Shown piece after piece: positions 45,510-57,039 of a stretch of 64,000 bases of DNA. The position numbers were made by a program, and so were the translations under genes. The stretch spans positions 12,382,587 to 12,446,586 of the forward strand of contig OX246743.1 in the NCBI GenBank assembly GCA_945910005.1, in the 5' to 3' direction. Each line of letters opens with the position of its first letter. The first letter of the stretch is position 1. The notes below the pieces were generated by a model that saw only the letters and a list, made by a program, of their open reading frames with translations, made no database searches and was not told where the DNA came from. Source of the stretch: Isoperla grammatica (lineage: Eukaryota > Arthropoda > Insecta > Plecoptera > Perlodidae).

Positions 45510-46180
45510 GATCAGATCATATTCTTGGATATTTTTTAAATCCAATGAAAGCCTCTTTTTGGAAATCTATCTATATTTGGAGTTACAATTACACTAAGAA
45601 TGAATAGAGATACAATGAGATTCATACCTGCATACATTGAGAGCAGTGTGTTATTTACCAGTGTAAGCGAGGCAATTTCTATCGGCTGGCACGGCGTACG
45701 CAGTAACGTCGTAGCTTCGAATACTTGAGGTCTGGGGTTCAAAACCCATTACCCCCAATTTTTTTTTTCCACCTATTTCACACATTTATATCATTTATAT
45801 CTCAATTTGCGGCGTTTTTATTATCAGATCGTATTCTCATGGATATTTTTTAAATCCAATGAAACCTTCTGTTCGTAAATCCATATATGTTTCGTTACAT
45901 GCATACATTGAGAGCCGTGTGTTATCTATACCAGTCTAAGCGATCCAACTTCCATCGTGAGGCATGGCGTACGCGGTAGCGTCGTGGACTAGTGTTTTAG
46001 AGGTCCGGAATTCGAGACCCGTTACCACAAAGATTTTTTTCTTCCATATTCAGAGCAGCAAAGTTGAGAAGGGTTTACTAAGGGGAAATTATTTTTTCAA
46101 GCGCTCGTAGCTAAAAAACGTGTGGTTCAAATTTGTTTCTGTATTTTTTTTATTTGTTTTGCGTTAATTATCTTGACAAT
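45510..46180 (+). repeat. tRNA-related double-module spacer, copy 10 (damaged head B)
   Basis: A 671-bp copy. Head A: A-box-like 45692-45703, B box 45736-45746 intact. Head B: A box 45965-45976 intact, but the B box at 46009-46019 reads AATTCGAGACC, having lost both leading G. The closing stem is broken too (CCACAAAGAT where others have CCACCACGAT). This is the only copy with a clearly disabled B box. Confidence 0.95.
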
Positions 46181-46300
46181 AAAACGCCTAACAATCTCCC
46201 CAATGTGGCTCTCGTCACACCGTCATACTTGCGGCCCTCTTTGCAATCAAAACGCCTAACAATCTCCCCAATGTGGCTCTCGTCACACCTTCATACTTGC
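46181..46300 (+). repeat. 68-bp satellite, block 10 (under two monomers)
   Basis: Just 120 bp of satellite separates spacers 10 and 11. It is the fusion of the usual first sequence after a spacer and the usual last sequence before one. Everything normally between has been lost, the smallest product of array contraction here. Confidence 0.97.
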
Positions 46301-46971
46301 GATCAGATCATATTCTTAGATATTTTTTAAATCCAATGAAAGCCTCTTTTTGGAAATCTATCTATATTTGGAGTTACAATTACACTAAGAATGAATAGAG
46401 ATACAATGAGATTCATACCTGCATACATTGAGAGCAGTGTGTTATTTACCAGTGTAAGCGAGGCAATTTCTATCGGCTGGCACGGCGTACGCAGTAACGT
46501 CGTAGCTTCGAATACTTGAGGTCTGGGGTTCAAAACCCATTATCCACAATTTTTTTTTTCCACCTATTTCACACATTTATATCATTTATATCTCAATTTG
46601 CGGCGGTTTTATTATCAGATCGTATTCTCATGGATATTTTTTAAATCCAATGAAACCTTCTGTTCGTAAATCCAGATATGTTTCGTTACATGCATTAATT
46701 GAGAGCCGTGTGTTATCTATACCAGTCTAAGCGATCCAACTTCCATCGTGAGGCATGGCGTACGCGGTAGCGTCGTGGACTAGTGTTTTAGAGGTCCAGG
46801 GTTCGAGACCCGTTACCACCACGATTTTTTTCTTCCATATTCAGAGCAGCAAAGTTGAGAAGGGTTTACTAAGGGGAAATTATGTTTTCAAGCTCTCGTA
46901 GCTAAAAAACGTGTGGTTCACATTTGTTTCTGTATTTTTTTTATTTTTTTTGCGTTAATTATCTTGACAAT
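46301..46971 (+). repeat. tRNA-related double-module spacer, copy 11
   Basis: A 671-bp copy. Head A: A-box-like 46483-46494, B box 46527-46537. Head B: A box 46756-46767, B box 46800-46810, anticodon position AGT. Private changes are TTCTTAGAT, which weakens the leader hairpin, CATTATCCACAATTT, GGTCCAGGG before the B box, and AAGCTCTCG. It shares AATCCAGATATG with copies 2, 6, 13 and 14, although it sits beside copy 10. Confidence 0.95.
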
Positions 46972-49900
46972 AAAACGCCTAACAATCTCCTCAATGTGGC
47001 TCTCGTCACACCGTCATACTTGCGGCTCTCTTTGCAATCAAAACGCCTAACAATCTCCCCAATGTGGCTCTCGTCACACCTTCATACTTGCGGCCCTCTT
47101 TTTAATCCAAGCGCCTAACAATCTCCCCGATGTAGATCTAGTCACTCCGCCATACTTGTGGCCCTCTTTGCAATCCAAGCGCCTAACAATCTCGCCACTT
47201 CGCCATTCTTGCGGCCCTCTTTTTAATCCAAGCGTCTAACAATCTCCCCAATGTGGCTCTCGTCACTCCACCATACTTGCGGCCCTCTTTGCAATCAAAA
47301 CACCTAACAATCTCCCCAATGTGGCTCTCGGCACTCCACCATACTTGCGGCCCTCTTTACAATCCAAAAGCCTTAAATCTCCCCAATGTGGCTCTCGCCA
47401 CTCCGCCATACTTGCGGCCCTCTTTTGCAATCCAAGCGCCTAACAATCTCCCCAATGTCTCTCTCGTCACTCCACCATACTTGCGGCCCTCTTTGCAATC
47501 CAAGCGCCTTACAAACTCCCCAATGTGGATCTCGTCACTCCGTCATACTTGCGGCCCTATTTGCAATCAAAACGCCTAACAATTTCCCCAATGTGGCTCT
47601 CGTCACACCGTCATTCTTGCGGCCCTCTTTGCAATCCAAGCGCCTAACAATCTCCCCAATGTGGCTCTCGTCACACCGTCATTCTTGCGGCCCTCTTTGC
47701 AATCCAAGCGCCTAACAATCTCCCCAATACGGCTCTGGTCACACCGTTAAACTTGCGGCCCTATTTGCAATCCAAGCGCCTAAAAATCTCCCCAATGTGG
47801 CTCTCGTCACTCCACCATACTTGCGGCCCTCTTTGCAATCGAAGTGCCTCATTTCTCCCTAATGTGGCTCTCGCCACTCCGCCATACTTGCGGCCCTCTT
47901 TGCAATCCAAGCGCCTAACAATCTCCCTAATGTGGCTCTCGCCACTCCGTCATACTTGCGGCCCTCTTTGCAATCCAAGCGCCTAACAATCTCCCCAATG
48001 TGGCTCTCGTCACCCCACTATACTTGCGGCCCTCTTTGCAATCCAAGCGCCTAGCAAACTCCCCAATGCTGCTCTCGTCACTCCGTCATACTTGCGGCCC
48101 TCTTTGCAATCAAAACGCATAGCATCTCCCCAATGTGGCTCTCGGCACTCCGTTATACTTGCGGCCCTCTTTGTAATCCAAGCGCCTAACAATCTCGCCA
48201 CTTCGCCATTCTTGCGGCCCTCTTTTTAATCCAAGCGTCTAGCAATCTCCCCAATATGGCTCTCGGCACTCCACCATACTTGCGGCCCTCTTTGCAATCA
48301 AAACGCCTAACAATCTCCCCAATGTGGCTCTCGGCACTCCACCATACTTGCGGCCCTCTTTGCAATCCAAGTGTCTAACATCTCCCCAATGTGGCTCTCG
48401 CCACTCCGCCATACTCGCGGCCCTCTTTTGCAATCCAAGCGCCTTACAATCTCCCTAATGTGTCTCTATTCACTCCACAATACTTGCGGCCCTCTTTGCA
48501 ATCAGAGTGCCTAATTATCTCCCCGATGCGGCTCTCGCCACTCCGTCATACTTGCGGCCCTCTTTGCAATCAAAGCGCCTAACAATCTCCCCAGTGGGGC
48601 TCTCACCACTTCGTCATACTTGCGGCCCTCTTTTCAATCCAAGCGTCTAACAATCTCCCCAGTATTTCTCTCGCCACTCCGTCATACTTGCGGCCCTCTT
48701 TGCAATCCAAGCGCCTTACAATCTCCCCAATGTGGCTCTCGTCACTCCACCATACCTGCGGCCCTCTTTGCAATCCAAGCGCCTTACAAACTCCCCAATG
48801 TGGCTCTCGTCACTCCGTCATACTTGCGGCCCTCTTTGCAATCCAAGCGCCTTACAAACTCCCCAATGTGGCTCTCGTCACTCCGTCATACTTGCGGCCC
48901 TCTTTGCAATCCAAGCGCCTAACAATCTCCCCAATGTGGCTCTCACCACTCCACCATACTTGCGGCCCTCTTTGCAATCCAAGTGCCTTACATCTCCCTA
49001 ATGTGGCTCTCGCCACTTCGCCATACTTGCGGCCCTCTTTGCAATCCAAGCGCCTAACAATCTCCCCAGTGGGGCTCTCACCACTCCGTCATACTTGCGG
49101 CCCTCTTTTCAATCCAAGCGTCTAACAATCTCCCCAGTGTTGCTCTCGCCACTCCGTCATACTTGCGGCCCTCTTTGCAATCCAAGCGCCTAACAATCTC
49201 TTCAATGTGGCTCTCGTCACTCCACCATACCTGCGGCCCTCTTTGCAATCCAAGCGCCTTACAAACTCACCAATGTGGCTCTCGTCACTCCGTCATACTT
49301 GCGGCCCTCTTTGCAATCCAAGCGCCTTACAATCTCTCCAATGTGGCTCTCGTCACTCCGTCATACTTGCGGCCCTCTTTGCAATCCAAGCGCCTTACAA
49401 TCTCCCAAATGTGGCTCTCGTCACACCGCCATACTCGCGGCCCTCTTTGCAATCCAAGCACCTAACTATCTCCCTAATGTGGCTCTCGCCACTCCGTCAT
49501 ACTTGCGGCCCTCTTTGCAATCCAAGCGCCTAACAATCTCCCCAATGTGGCTCTCGTCACTCTACCATACTTGCGGCCCTCTATGCAACCAAAACGCCTA
49601 ACAATCCCCCCAATGTGGCTCTCGTCACACCGTCATACTTGCGGCCCTCTTTGCAATCCAAGCGCCTTACAATCTCCCCAATGTGGCTCCCGTCACTCGG
49701 TCATACTTGCGGCCCTCTTTGAAATCCAAGCGCCTTACAATCTCCTCAATGTGGCTCTCGTCACACCGCCATACTTGCGGCCCTCTTTGCAATCCAAGCG
49801 TATTACAATCTCCCCAATGTGGCTCTCGTCACACCGCCATACTTGCGGCCCTCTTTGCAATCCAAGCGCCTTACAATCTCCAAAATGTGGCTCTCGTCAC

Positions 49901-51413
49901 ACCGCCATACTTGCGGCCCTCTTTGCAATCCAAGCGCCTAACAATCTCCCCAATACGGCTCTGGTCACACCGTTAAACTTGCGGCCCTTATGCAATCCAA
50001 GCGCCTAACAATCTCCCCAATGTGGCTCTCGTCACTCCACCATACTTGCGGCCCTCTTTGCAATCGAAGTGCCTCATTTCTCCCTAATGTGGCTCTCGCC
50101 ACTCCGCCATACTTGCGGCCCTCTTTGCAATCCAAGCGCCTAACAATCTCCCTAATGTGGCTCTCGCCACTCCGTCATACTTGCGGCCCTCTTTGCAATC
50201 CAAGCGCCTAACAATCTCCCCAATGTGGCTCTCGTCACCCCACTATACTTGCGGCCCTCTTTGCAATCCAAGCGCCTAACAAACTCCCCAATGTGGCTCT
50301 CATCACTCCGTCATACTTGCGGCCCTCTTTGCAATCCAAGCGCCTAGCAAACTCCCCAATGCTGCTCTCGTCACTCCGTCATACTTGCGGCCCTCTTTGC
50401 AATCAAAACGCATAGCATCTCCCCAATGTGGCTCTCGGCACTCCGTCATACTTGCGGCCCTCTTTGTAATCCAAGCGCCTAACAATCTCGCCACTTCGCC
50501 ATTCTTGCGGCCCTATTTTTAATCCAAGCGTCTAGCAATCTCCCCAATGTGGCTCTCGTCACTCCACCATACTTGCGGCCCTCTTTGCAATCCAAGTGCT
50601 TAACATCTCCCTAATGTGGCTCTCGCCACTCCGCCATACTTGCGGCCCTCTTTGCGATCCAAGCGCCTAACAATCTCCCCAATGTGGCTCCCGTCACTCG
50701 GTCATGCTTGCGGCCCTCTTTGCAATCCAAGCGCCTTACAATCTCTCCAATGTGGCTCTCGTCACTCCGCCATACTTGCGGCCCTCTTTGCAATCCAAGC
50801 GCCTTACAATCTCTTCAATGTGGCTCTCGTCACACCGCCATACTTGCGGCCCTCTTTGCAATCAGAGCGCCTAACAATCGCCTTACAATCTCCCCAATGT
50901 GGCACTTTCACTCCGTCACTCTTGCGGCCCTCTTTGCAATCCAAGCGCCTAACAATCTCTCCAATGTGGCTCTCGTCACACCGCCATACTTGCGGCCCTC
51001 TTTGCAATCAGAGCGCCTAACAATCGCCTTACAATCTCCCCAATGTGGCACTTTCACTCCGTCACTCTTGCGGCCCTCTTTGCGATCCAAGCGCCTAACA
51101 ATCTCCCCAATGTGGCTCTCGTCACACCGCCATACTTGCGGCCCTCTTTGCAATCAAAACGCCTAACAATCTCCCCAATGTGGGCTCTCGCCACGTTGCC
51201 ATTCTTGCGGCCCTCTTTGCAATCCAAGCGCCTTACAATCTCCCCAATATGGCTCTCGTCACTCCACCATACTTGCGGCCCTCTTTGCAATCAAAACGCC
51301 TAACAATCTCCCCAATGTGGGCTCTCGCCACGTTGCCATTCTTGCGGCCCTCTTTGCAATCATAGCGCCTTACAATCTCCCCAATGTGGCTCTCGTCACA
51401 CCTTCATACTTGC
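46972..51413 (+). repeat. 68-bp satellite, block 11
   Basis: About 65 monomers. 47,380-47,780 resembles 43,390-43,790. 48,390-49,260 resembles 42,240-43,110 (offset 6,150). From about 49,335 it matches 35,290 onward. 53-bp monomers lie at about 47,185, 48,190 and 50,485. One monomer reads CTATGCAACCAAAACG at 49,582. Confidence 0.97.
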
Positions 51414-53650
51414 GATCAGATCATATTCTTGGATATTTTTTAAATCCAATGAAAGCCTCTTTTTGGAAATCTATCTATATTTGGAGTTACAATTACACTA
51501 AGAATGAATAGAGATACAATGAGATTCATACCTGCATACATTGAGAGCAGTGTGTTATTTACCAGTGTAAGCGAGGCAATTTCTATCGGCTGGCACGGCG
51601 TACGCAGTAACGTCGTAGCTTCGAATACTTGAGGTCTGGGGTTCAAAACCCATTACCCCCAATTTTTTTTCCACCTATTTCACACATTTATATCATTTAT
51701 ATCTCAATTTGCGGCGGTTTTATTATCAGATCGTATTCTCATGGATATTTTTTAAATCCAATGAAACCTTCTGTTCGTAAATCCATATATGTTTCGTTAC
51801 ATGCATTAATTGAGAGCCGTGTGTTATCTATACCAGTCTAAGCGATCCAACTTCCATCGTGAGGCATGGCGTACGCGGTAGCGTCGTGGACTAGTGTTTT
51901 AGAGGTCCGGGGTTCGAGACCCGTTACCACCACGATTTTTTTCTTCCATATTCAGAGCAGCAAGGTTGAGAAGGGTTTACTAAGAGGAAATTATTTTTTC
52001 AAGCGCTCGTAGCTAAAAAACGTGTGGTTCAAATTTGTTTCTGTATTTTTTTTATTTTTTTTGCGTTAATTATCTTGACAATAAAACGCCTAACAATCTC
52101 CCCAATGTGGCTCTCGTCACACCGTCATACTTGCGGCCCTCTTTGCAATCAAAACGCCTAACAATCTCCCCAATGTTGCTCTCGTCACACCTTCATACTT
52201 CGGCCCTCTTTTTAATCCAAGCGCCTAACAATCTCCCCGATGTGGCTCTCGTCACTCCGCCATACTTGCGGCCCTCTTTGCAAACCAAGCGCCTTACAAT
52301 CTCCCCAATATGGCTCTCGGCACTCCACCATACTTGCGGCCCTCTTTGCAATCAAAACGCCTAACAATCTCCCCAATGTGGCTCTCGGCACTCCACCATA
52401 CTTGCGGCCCTCTTTGCAATCCAAGTGCCTTACATCTCCCCAATGTGGCTCTCGGCACTCCCCCATACTTGCGGCCCTCTTTGCAATCCAAGTGCCTTAC
52501 ATCTCCCCAATGTGGCTCTCGCCACTTCGTCATACTTGCGGCCCTCTTTGCAATCCAAGCGCCTTACAAACTCCCCAATGTGGCTCTCGTCACTCCGTCA
52601 TACTTGCGGCCCTCTTTGCAATCCAAGCGCCTAACAAACTCCCCAATGTGGCTCTCGTCACCCCGTCATACTTGCGGCCCTCTTTGCAAACCAAGCGCCT
52701 AACAATCTCCCCAATGTGGCTCTCATCACTTTACCATACTTGCGGCCCTCTTTGCCATCCAAGCGCCTAACAATCTCCCCAATGTGGCTCTCGTCACTCG
52801 GTCATACTTGCGGCCCTCTTTGCAATCCAAGCGCCTAACAAACTCCCCAATGTGGCTCTCATCACTCCGTCATACTTGCGGCCCTCTTTGCAATCCAAGC
52901 GCCTAGCAAACTCCCCAATGCTGCTCTCGTCACTCCGTCATACTTGCGGCCCTCTTTGCAATCAAAACGCATAGCATCTCCCCAATGTGGCTCTCGGCAC
53001 TCCGTCATACTTGCGGCCCTCTTTGTAATCCAAGCGCCTAACAATCTCGCCACTTCGCCATTCTTGCGGCCCTATTTTTAATCCAAGCGTCTAGCAATCT
53101 CCCCAATGTTGCTCTCGTCACTCCACCATACTTGCGGCCCTCTTTGCAATCCAAGTGCTTAACATCTCCCTAATGTGGCTCTCGCCACTCCGCCATACTT
53201 GCGGCCCTCTTTGCGATCCAAGCGCCTAACAATCTCCCCAATGTGGCTCCCGTCACTCGGTCATACTTGCGGCCCTCTTTGCAATCCAAGCGCCTTACAA
53301 TCTCTCCAATGTGGCTCTCGTCACTCCGCCATACTTGCGGCCCTCTTTGCAATCCAAGCGCCTTACAATCTCTTCAATGTGGCTCTCGTCACACCGCCAT
53401 ACTTGCGGCCCTCTTTGCAATCAGAGCGCCTAACAATCGCCTTACAATCTCCCCAATGTGGCACTTTCACTCCGTCACTCTTGCGGCCCTCTTTGCAATC
53501 CAAGCGCCTAACAATCTCTCCAATGTGGCTCTCGTCACTCCGTCATACTTGCGGCCCTCTTTGCAATCCAAGCGCCTTACAATCTCTCCAATGTGGCTCT
53601 CGTCACACCGCCATACTTGCGGCCCTCTTTGCAATCAGAGCGCCTTACAA
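49335..53650 (+). repeat. 4.3-kb segmental duplication, copy 2 (contains spacer 12)
   Basis: Partner of 35,290-39,590, with 18 bp more near 50,609 because it lacks the private deletion. It ends at about 53,650, where the next sequence is instead the partner of 24,585 onward. Confidence 0.8.
51414..52082 (+). repeat. tRNA-related double-module spacer, copy 12
   Basis: A 669-bp copy, the duplicate of copy 7 at offset 14,062. It has the same short T-run after head A and the same AGCAGCAAGGTTGAG, but without the private GTCTTCTC of copy 7. Head A: A-box-like 51596-51607, B box 51640-51650. Head B: A box 51867-51878, B box 51911-51921, anticodon position AGT. Confidence 0.95.
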
Positions 53651-56600
53651 TCGCCTTACAATCTCCCCAATGTGGCTCTCGTCACTCGGTCATACTTGCG
53701 GCCCTCTTTGCAATCCAAGCGCCTTACAATCTCCCCAATGTGGCTCTCGTCACACCGCCATACTTGCGGCCCTCTTTGCAATCCAAGCGCTTAACAATCT
53801 CCCCAGTGTTGCTCTCGTCATTTCGTTAGACTTGCGGCCCTCTTTGCAATCCAAGCGCCTTACAATCTCCCCAATGTGGCTCTCGTCACACCGTCATACT
53901 TGCGGCCCTCTTTGCAATCCAAGAGCCTCACAATCTCCCCAAGGTGGCACTTTCACTCCGTCACTCTTGCGGCCCTCTTTGCAATCCAAGCGCCTTACAA
54001 TCTCCCCAAGGTGGCACTTTCACTCCGTCACTCTTGCGGCCCTCTTTGCAATCCAAGCGCCTTACAATCTCCCCAATGTGGCAATCGTCACACCGCCATA
54101 CTCGCGGCCCTCTTTGCAATCAGAGCGCCTTACAATCGCCTTACAATCTCCCCAATGTGGCTCTCGGCACTCCACCATACTTGCGGCCCTCTTTGCAATC
54201 CAAGCGCCTTACAATCTCCCCAATATGGCTCTCGTCACTCCACCATACGTGCGGCCCTCTTTGCAATCAAGACGCCTAACAATCTCCCCAATGTGGCTCT
54301 CGGCACTCCACCATACTTGCGGCCCCCTTTGCAATCCAAGTGCCTAACATCTCCCCAATGTGGCTCTCGCCACTCCGCCATACTTGCGGCCCTCTTTGCA
54401 ATCCAAGCGCCTAACATCTCCCCAATGTGGCTCTCGCCACTCCGCCATACTCGCGGCCCTCTTTTGCAATCCAAGCGCCTTACAATCTCCCCAATGTGTC
54501 TCTATTCACTCCACAATACTTGCGGCCCTCTTTGCAATCAGAGCGCCTAATTATCTCCCCGATGCGGCTCTCGCCACTCCGTTATACTTGCGGCCCTCTT
54601 TGCAATCAAAGCGCCTAACAATCTCCCCAGTGGGGCTCTCACCACTCCGTCATACTTGCGGCCCTCTTTTCAATCCAAGCGTCTAACAATCTCCCCAGTG
54701 TTGCTCTCGCCACTCCGTCATACTGGCGGCCCTCTTTGCAATCCAAGCGCCTTACAATCTCCCCAATGTGGCTCTCGTCACTCCACCATACCTGCGGCCC
54801 TCTTTGCAATCCAAGCGCCTTACAAACTCCCCAATGTGGCTCTCGTCACTCCGTCATACTTGCGGCCCTCTTTGCAATCCAAGCGCCTAACAATCTCCCC
54901 AATGTGGCTCTCACCACTCCACCATACTTGCGGCCCTCTTTGCAATCCAAGTGCCTAACATCTCCCTAATGTGGCTCTCGCCACTTCGCCATACTTGCGG
55001 CCCTCTTTGCAATCCAAGCGCCTTACAATCTCCCCAGTGGGGCTCTCACCACTCCGTCATACTTGCGGCCCTCTTTTCAATCCAAGCGTCTAACAATCTC
55101 CCCAGTGTTGCTCTCGCCACTCCGTCATACTTGCGGCCCTCTTTGCAATCCAAGCGCCTAACAATCTCTTCAATGTGGCTCTCGTCACTCCACCATACCT
55201 GCGGCCCTCTTTGCAATCCAAGCGCCTTACAAACTCCCCAATTTGGCTCTCGTCACTCCGTCATACTTGCGGCCCTCTTTGCAATCCAAGCGCCTTTTAA
55301 ACTCCCCAATGTGGGTCTCGTCACTCCGTCATACTTGCGGCCCTCTTTGCAATCCAAGCGCCTAACAATCTCTCCAATGTAGCTCTCGCCACTCCGTCAT
55401 ACTTGCGGCCCTCTTTGCAATCAAAACGCCTAACAATCTCCCCAATGTGACTCTCGGCACTCCACCATACTTGCGGCCCTCTTTACAATCCAAGTGCCTT
55501 CAATCTCCCCAATGTGGCTCTCGCCACTCCGCCATACTTGCGGCCCTCTTTTGCAATCTAAGCGCCTAACAATCTCCCCAATGTCTCTCTCGTCACTCCA
55601 CCATACTTGCGGCCCTCTTTGCAATCCAAGCGCCTTACAAACTCCCCAATGTGGATCTCGTCACTCCGTCATACTTGCGGCCGTATTTGCAATCAAAACG
55701 CCTAACAATTTCCCCAATGTGGCTCTCGTCACACCGTTATTCTTGCGGCCCTCTTTGCAATCCAAGCGCCTAACAATCTCCCCAATGTGGCTCTCGTCAC
55801 ACCGTCATTCTTGCGGCCCTCTTTGCAATCCAAGCGCCTAACAATCTCCCCAATACGGCTCTGGTCACACCGTTAAACTTGCGGCCCTATTTGCAATCCA
55901 AGCGCTTAACAATCTCCCCAATGTGGCTCTCGTCACTCCACCATACTTGCGGCCCTCTTTGCAATCGAAGTGCCTCATTTCTCCCTAATGTGGCTCTCGC
56001 CACTCCGCCATACTCGCGGCCCTGTTTTGCAATTCAAGCGCCTAACAATCTCCCCAATGTGTCTCTATTCACTCCACAATACTTGCGGCCCTCTTTGCAA
56101 TCAGAGCGCCTAATAATCTCCCCGATGCGGCTCTCGCCACTCCGTCATACTTGCGGCCCTCTTTGCAATCAAAGCGCCTTACAATCTCCCCAGTGGGGCT
56201 CTCACCACTCCGTCATACTTGCGGCCCTCTTTTCAATCCAAGCGTCTAACAATCTCCCCAGTGTTGCTCTCGCCACTCCGTCACTCTTGCGGCCCTCTTT
56301 GCAATCCAAGCGCCTAACAATCTCTCCAATGTGGCTCTCGTCACTCCGTCATACTTGCGGCCCTCTTTGCAATCCAAGCGCCTTACAATCTCCCAAATGT
56401 GGCTCTCGTCACACCGCCATACTCGCGGCCCTCTTTGCAATCCAAGCACCTAACAATCTCCCTAATGTGGCTCTCGCCACTTCGACATACTTGCGGCCCT
56501 CTTTGCAATCCAAGCGCCTAACAATCTCCCCAATGTGGCTCTCGTCACTCTACCATACTTGCGGCCCTCTATGCAATCAAAACGCCTAACAATCCCCCCA

Positions 56601-57039
56601 ATGTGGCTCTCGTCACACCGTCATACTTGCGGCCCTCTTTGCAATCCAAGCGCCTTACAATCTCCCCAATGTGGCTCTCGTCACTCGGTCATACTTGCGG
56701 CCCTCTTTGAAATCCAAGCGCCTTACAATCTCCTCAATGTGGCTCTCGTCACACCGCCATACTTGCGGCCCTCTTTGCAATCCAAGCGCCTTACAATCTC
56801 CCCAATGTGGCTCTCGTCACACCGCCATACTTGCGGCCCTCTTTGCAATCCAAGCGCATTACAATCTCCCCGATGTGGGCTCTCGCCACTCCGCCATTCT
56901 TGCGGCCCTCTTTGCAATCCAAGCGCCTTACAATCTCCCCAATATGGCTCTCGTCACTCCACCATACTTGCGGCCCTCTTTGCAATCAAAACGCCTAATA
57001 ATCTCCCCAATGTGGCTCTCGTCACACCTTCATACTTGC
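52083..57039 (+). repeat. 68-bp satellite, block 12 (chimeric)
   Basis: About 73 monomers. Up to about 53,650 it matches block 7 (offset 14,062), then it switches to block 5 (offset 29,071). The longest open frame in the window (53,175-54,347, 390 codons) crosses this join. That frame is long only because successive monomers carry CCTTAC instead of CCTAAC, plus frame-shifting variant monomers. It has no protein-like features beyond the translated repeat. Confidence 0.97.

Noticed and set aside
53175..54347. 390-codon open frame, the longest in the window
   Set aside because: It is a translation of tandem monomers with the regular TAA changed to TTA and frame shifts from odd-length monomers. 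It also spans a recombination join. No domain, no start context and no non-repeat sequence.
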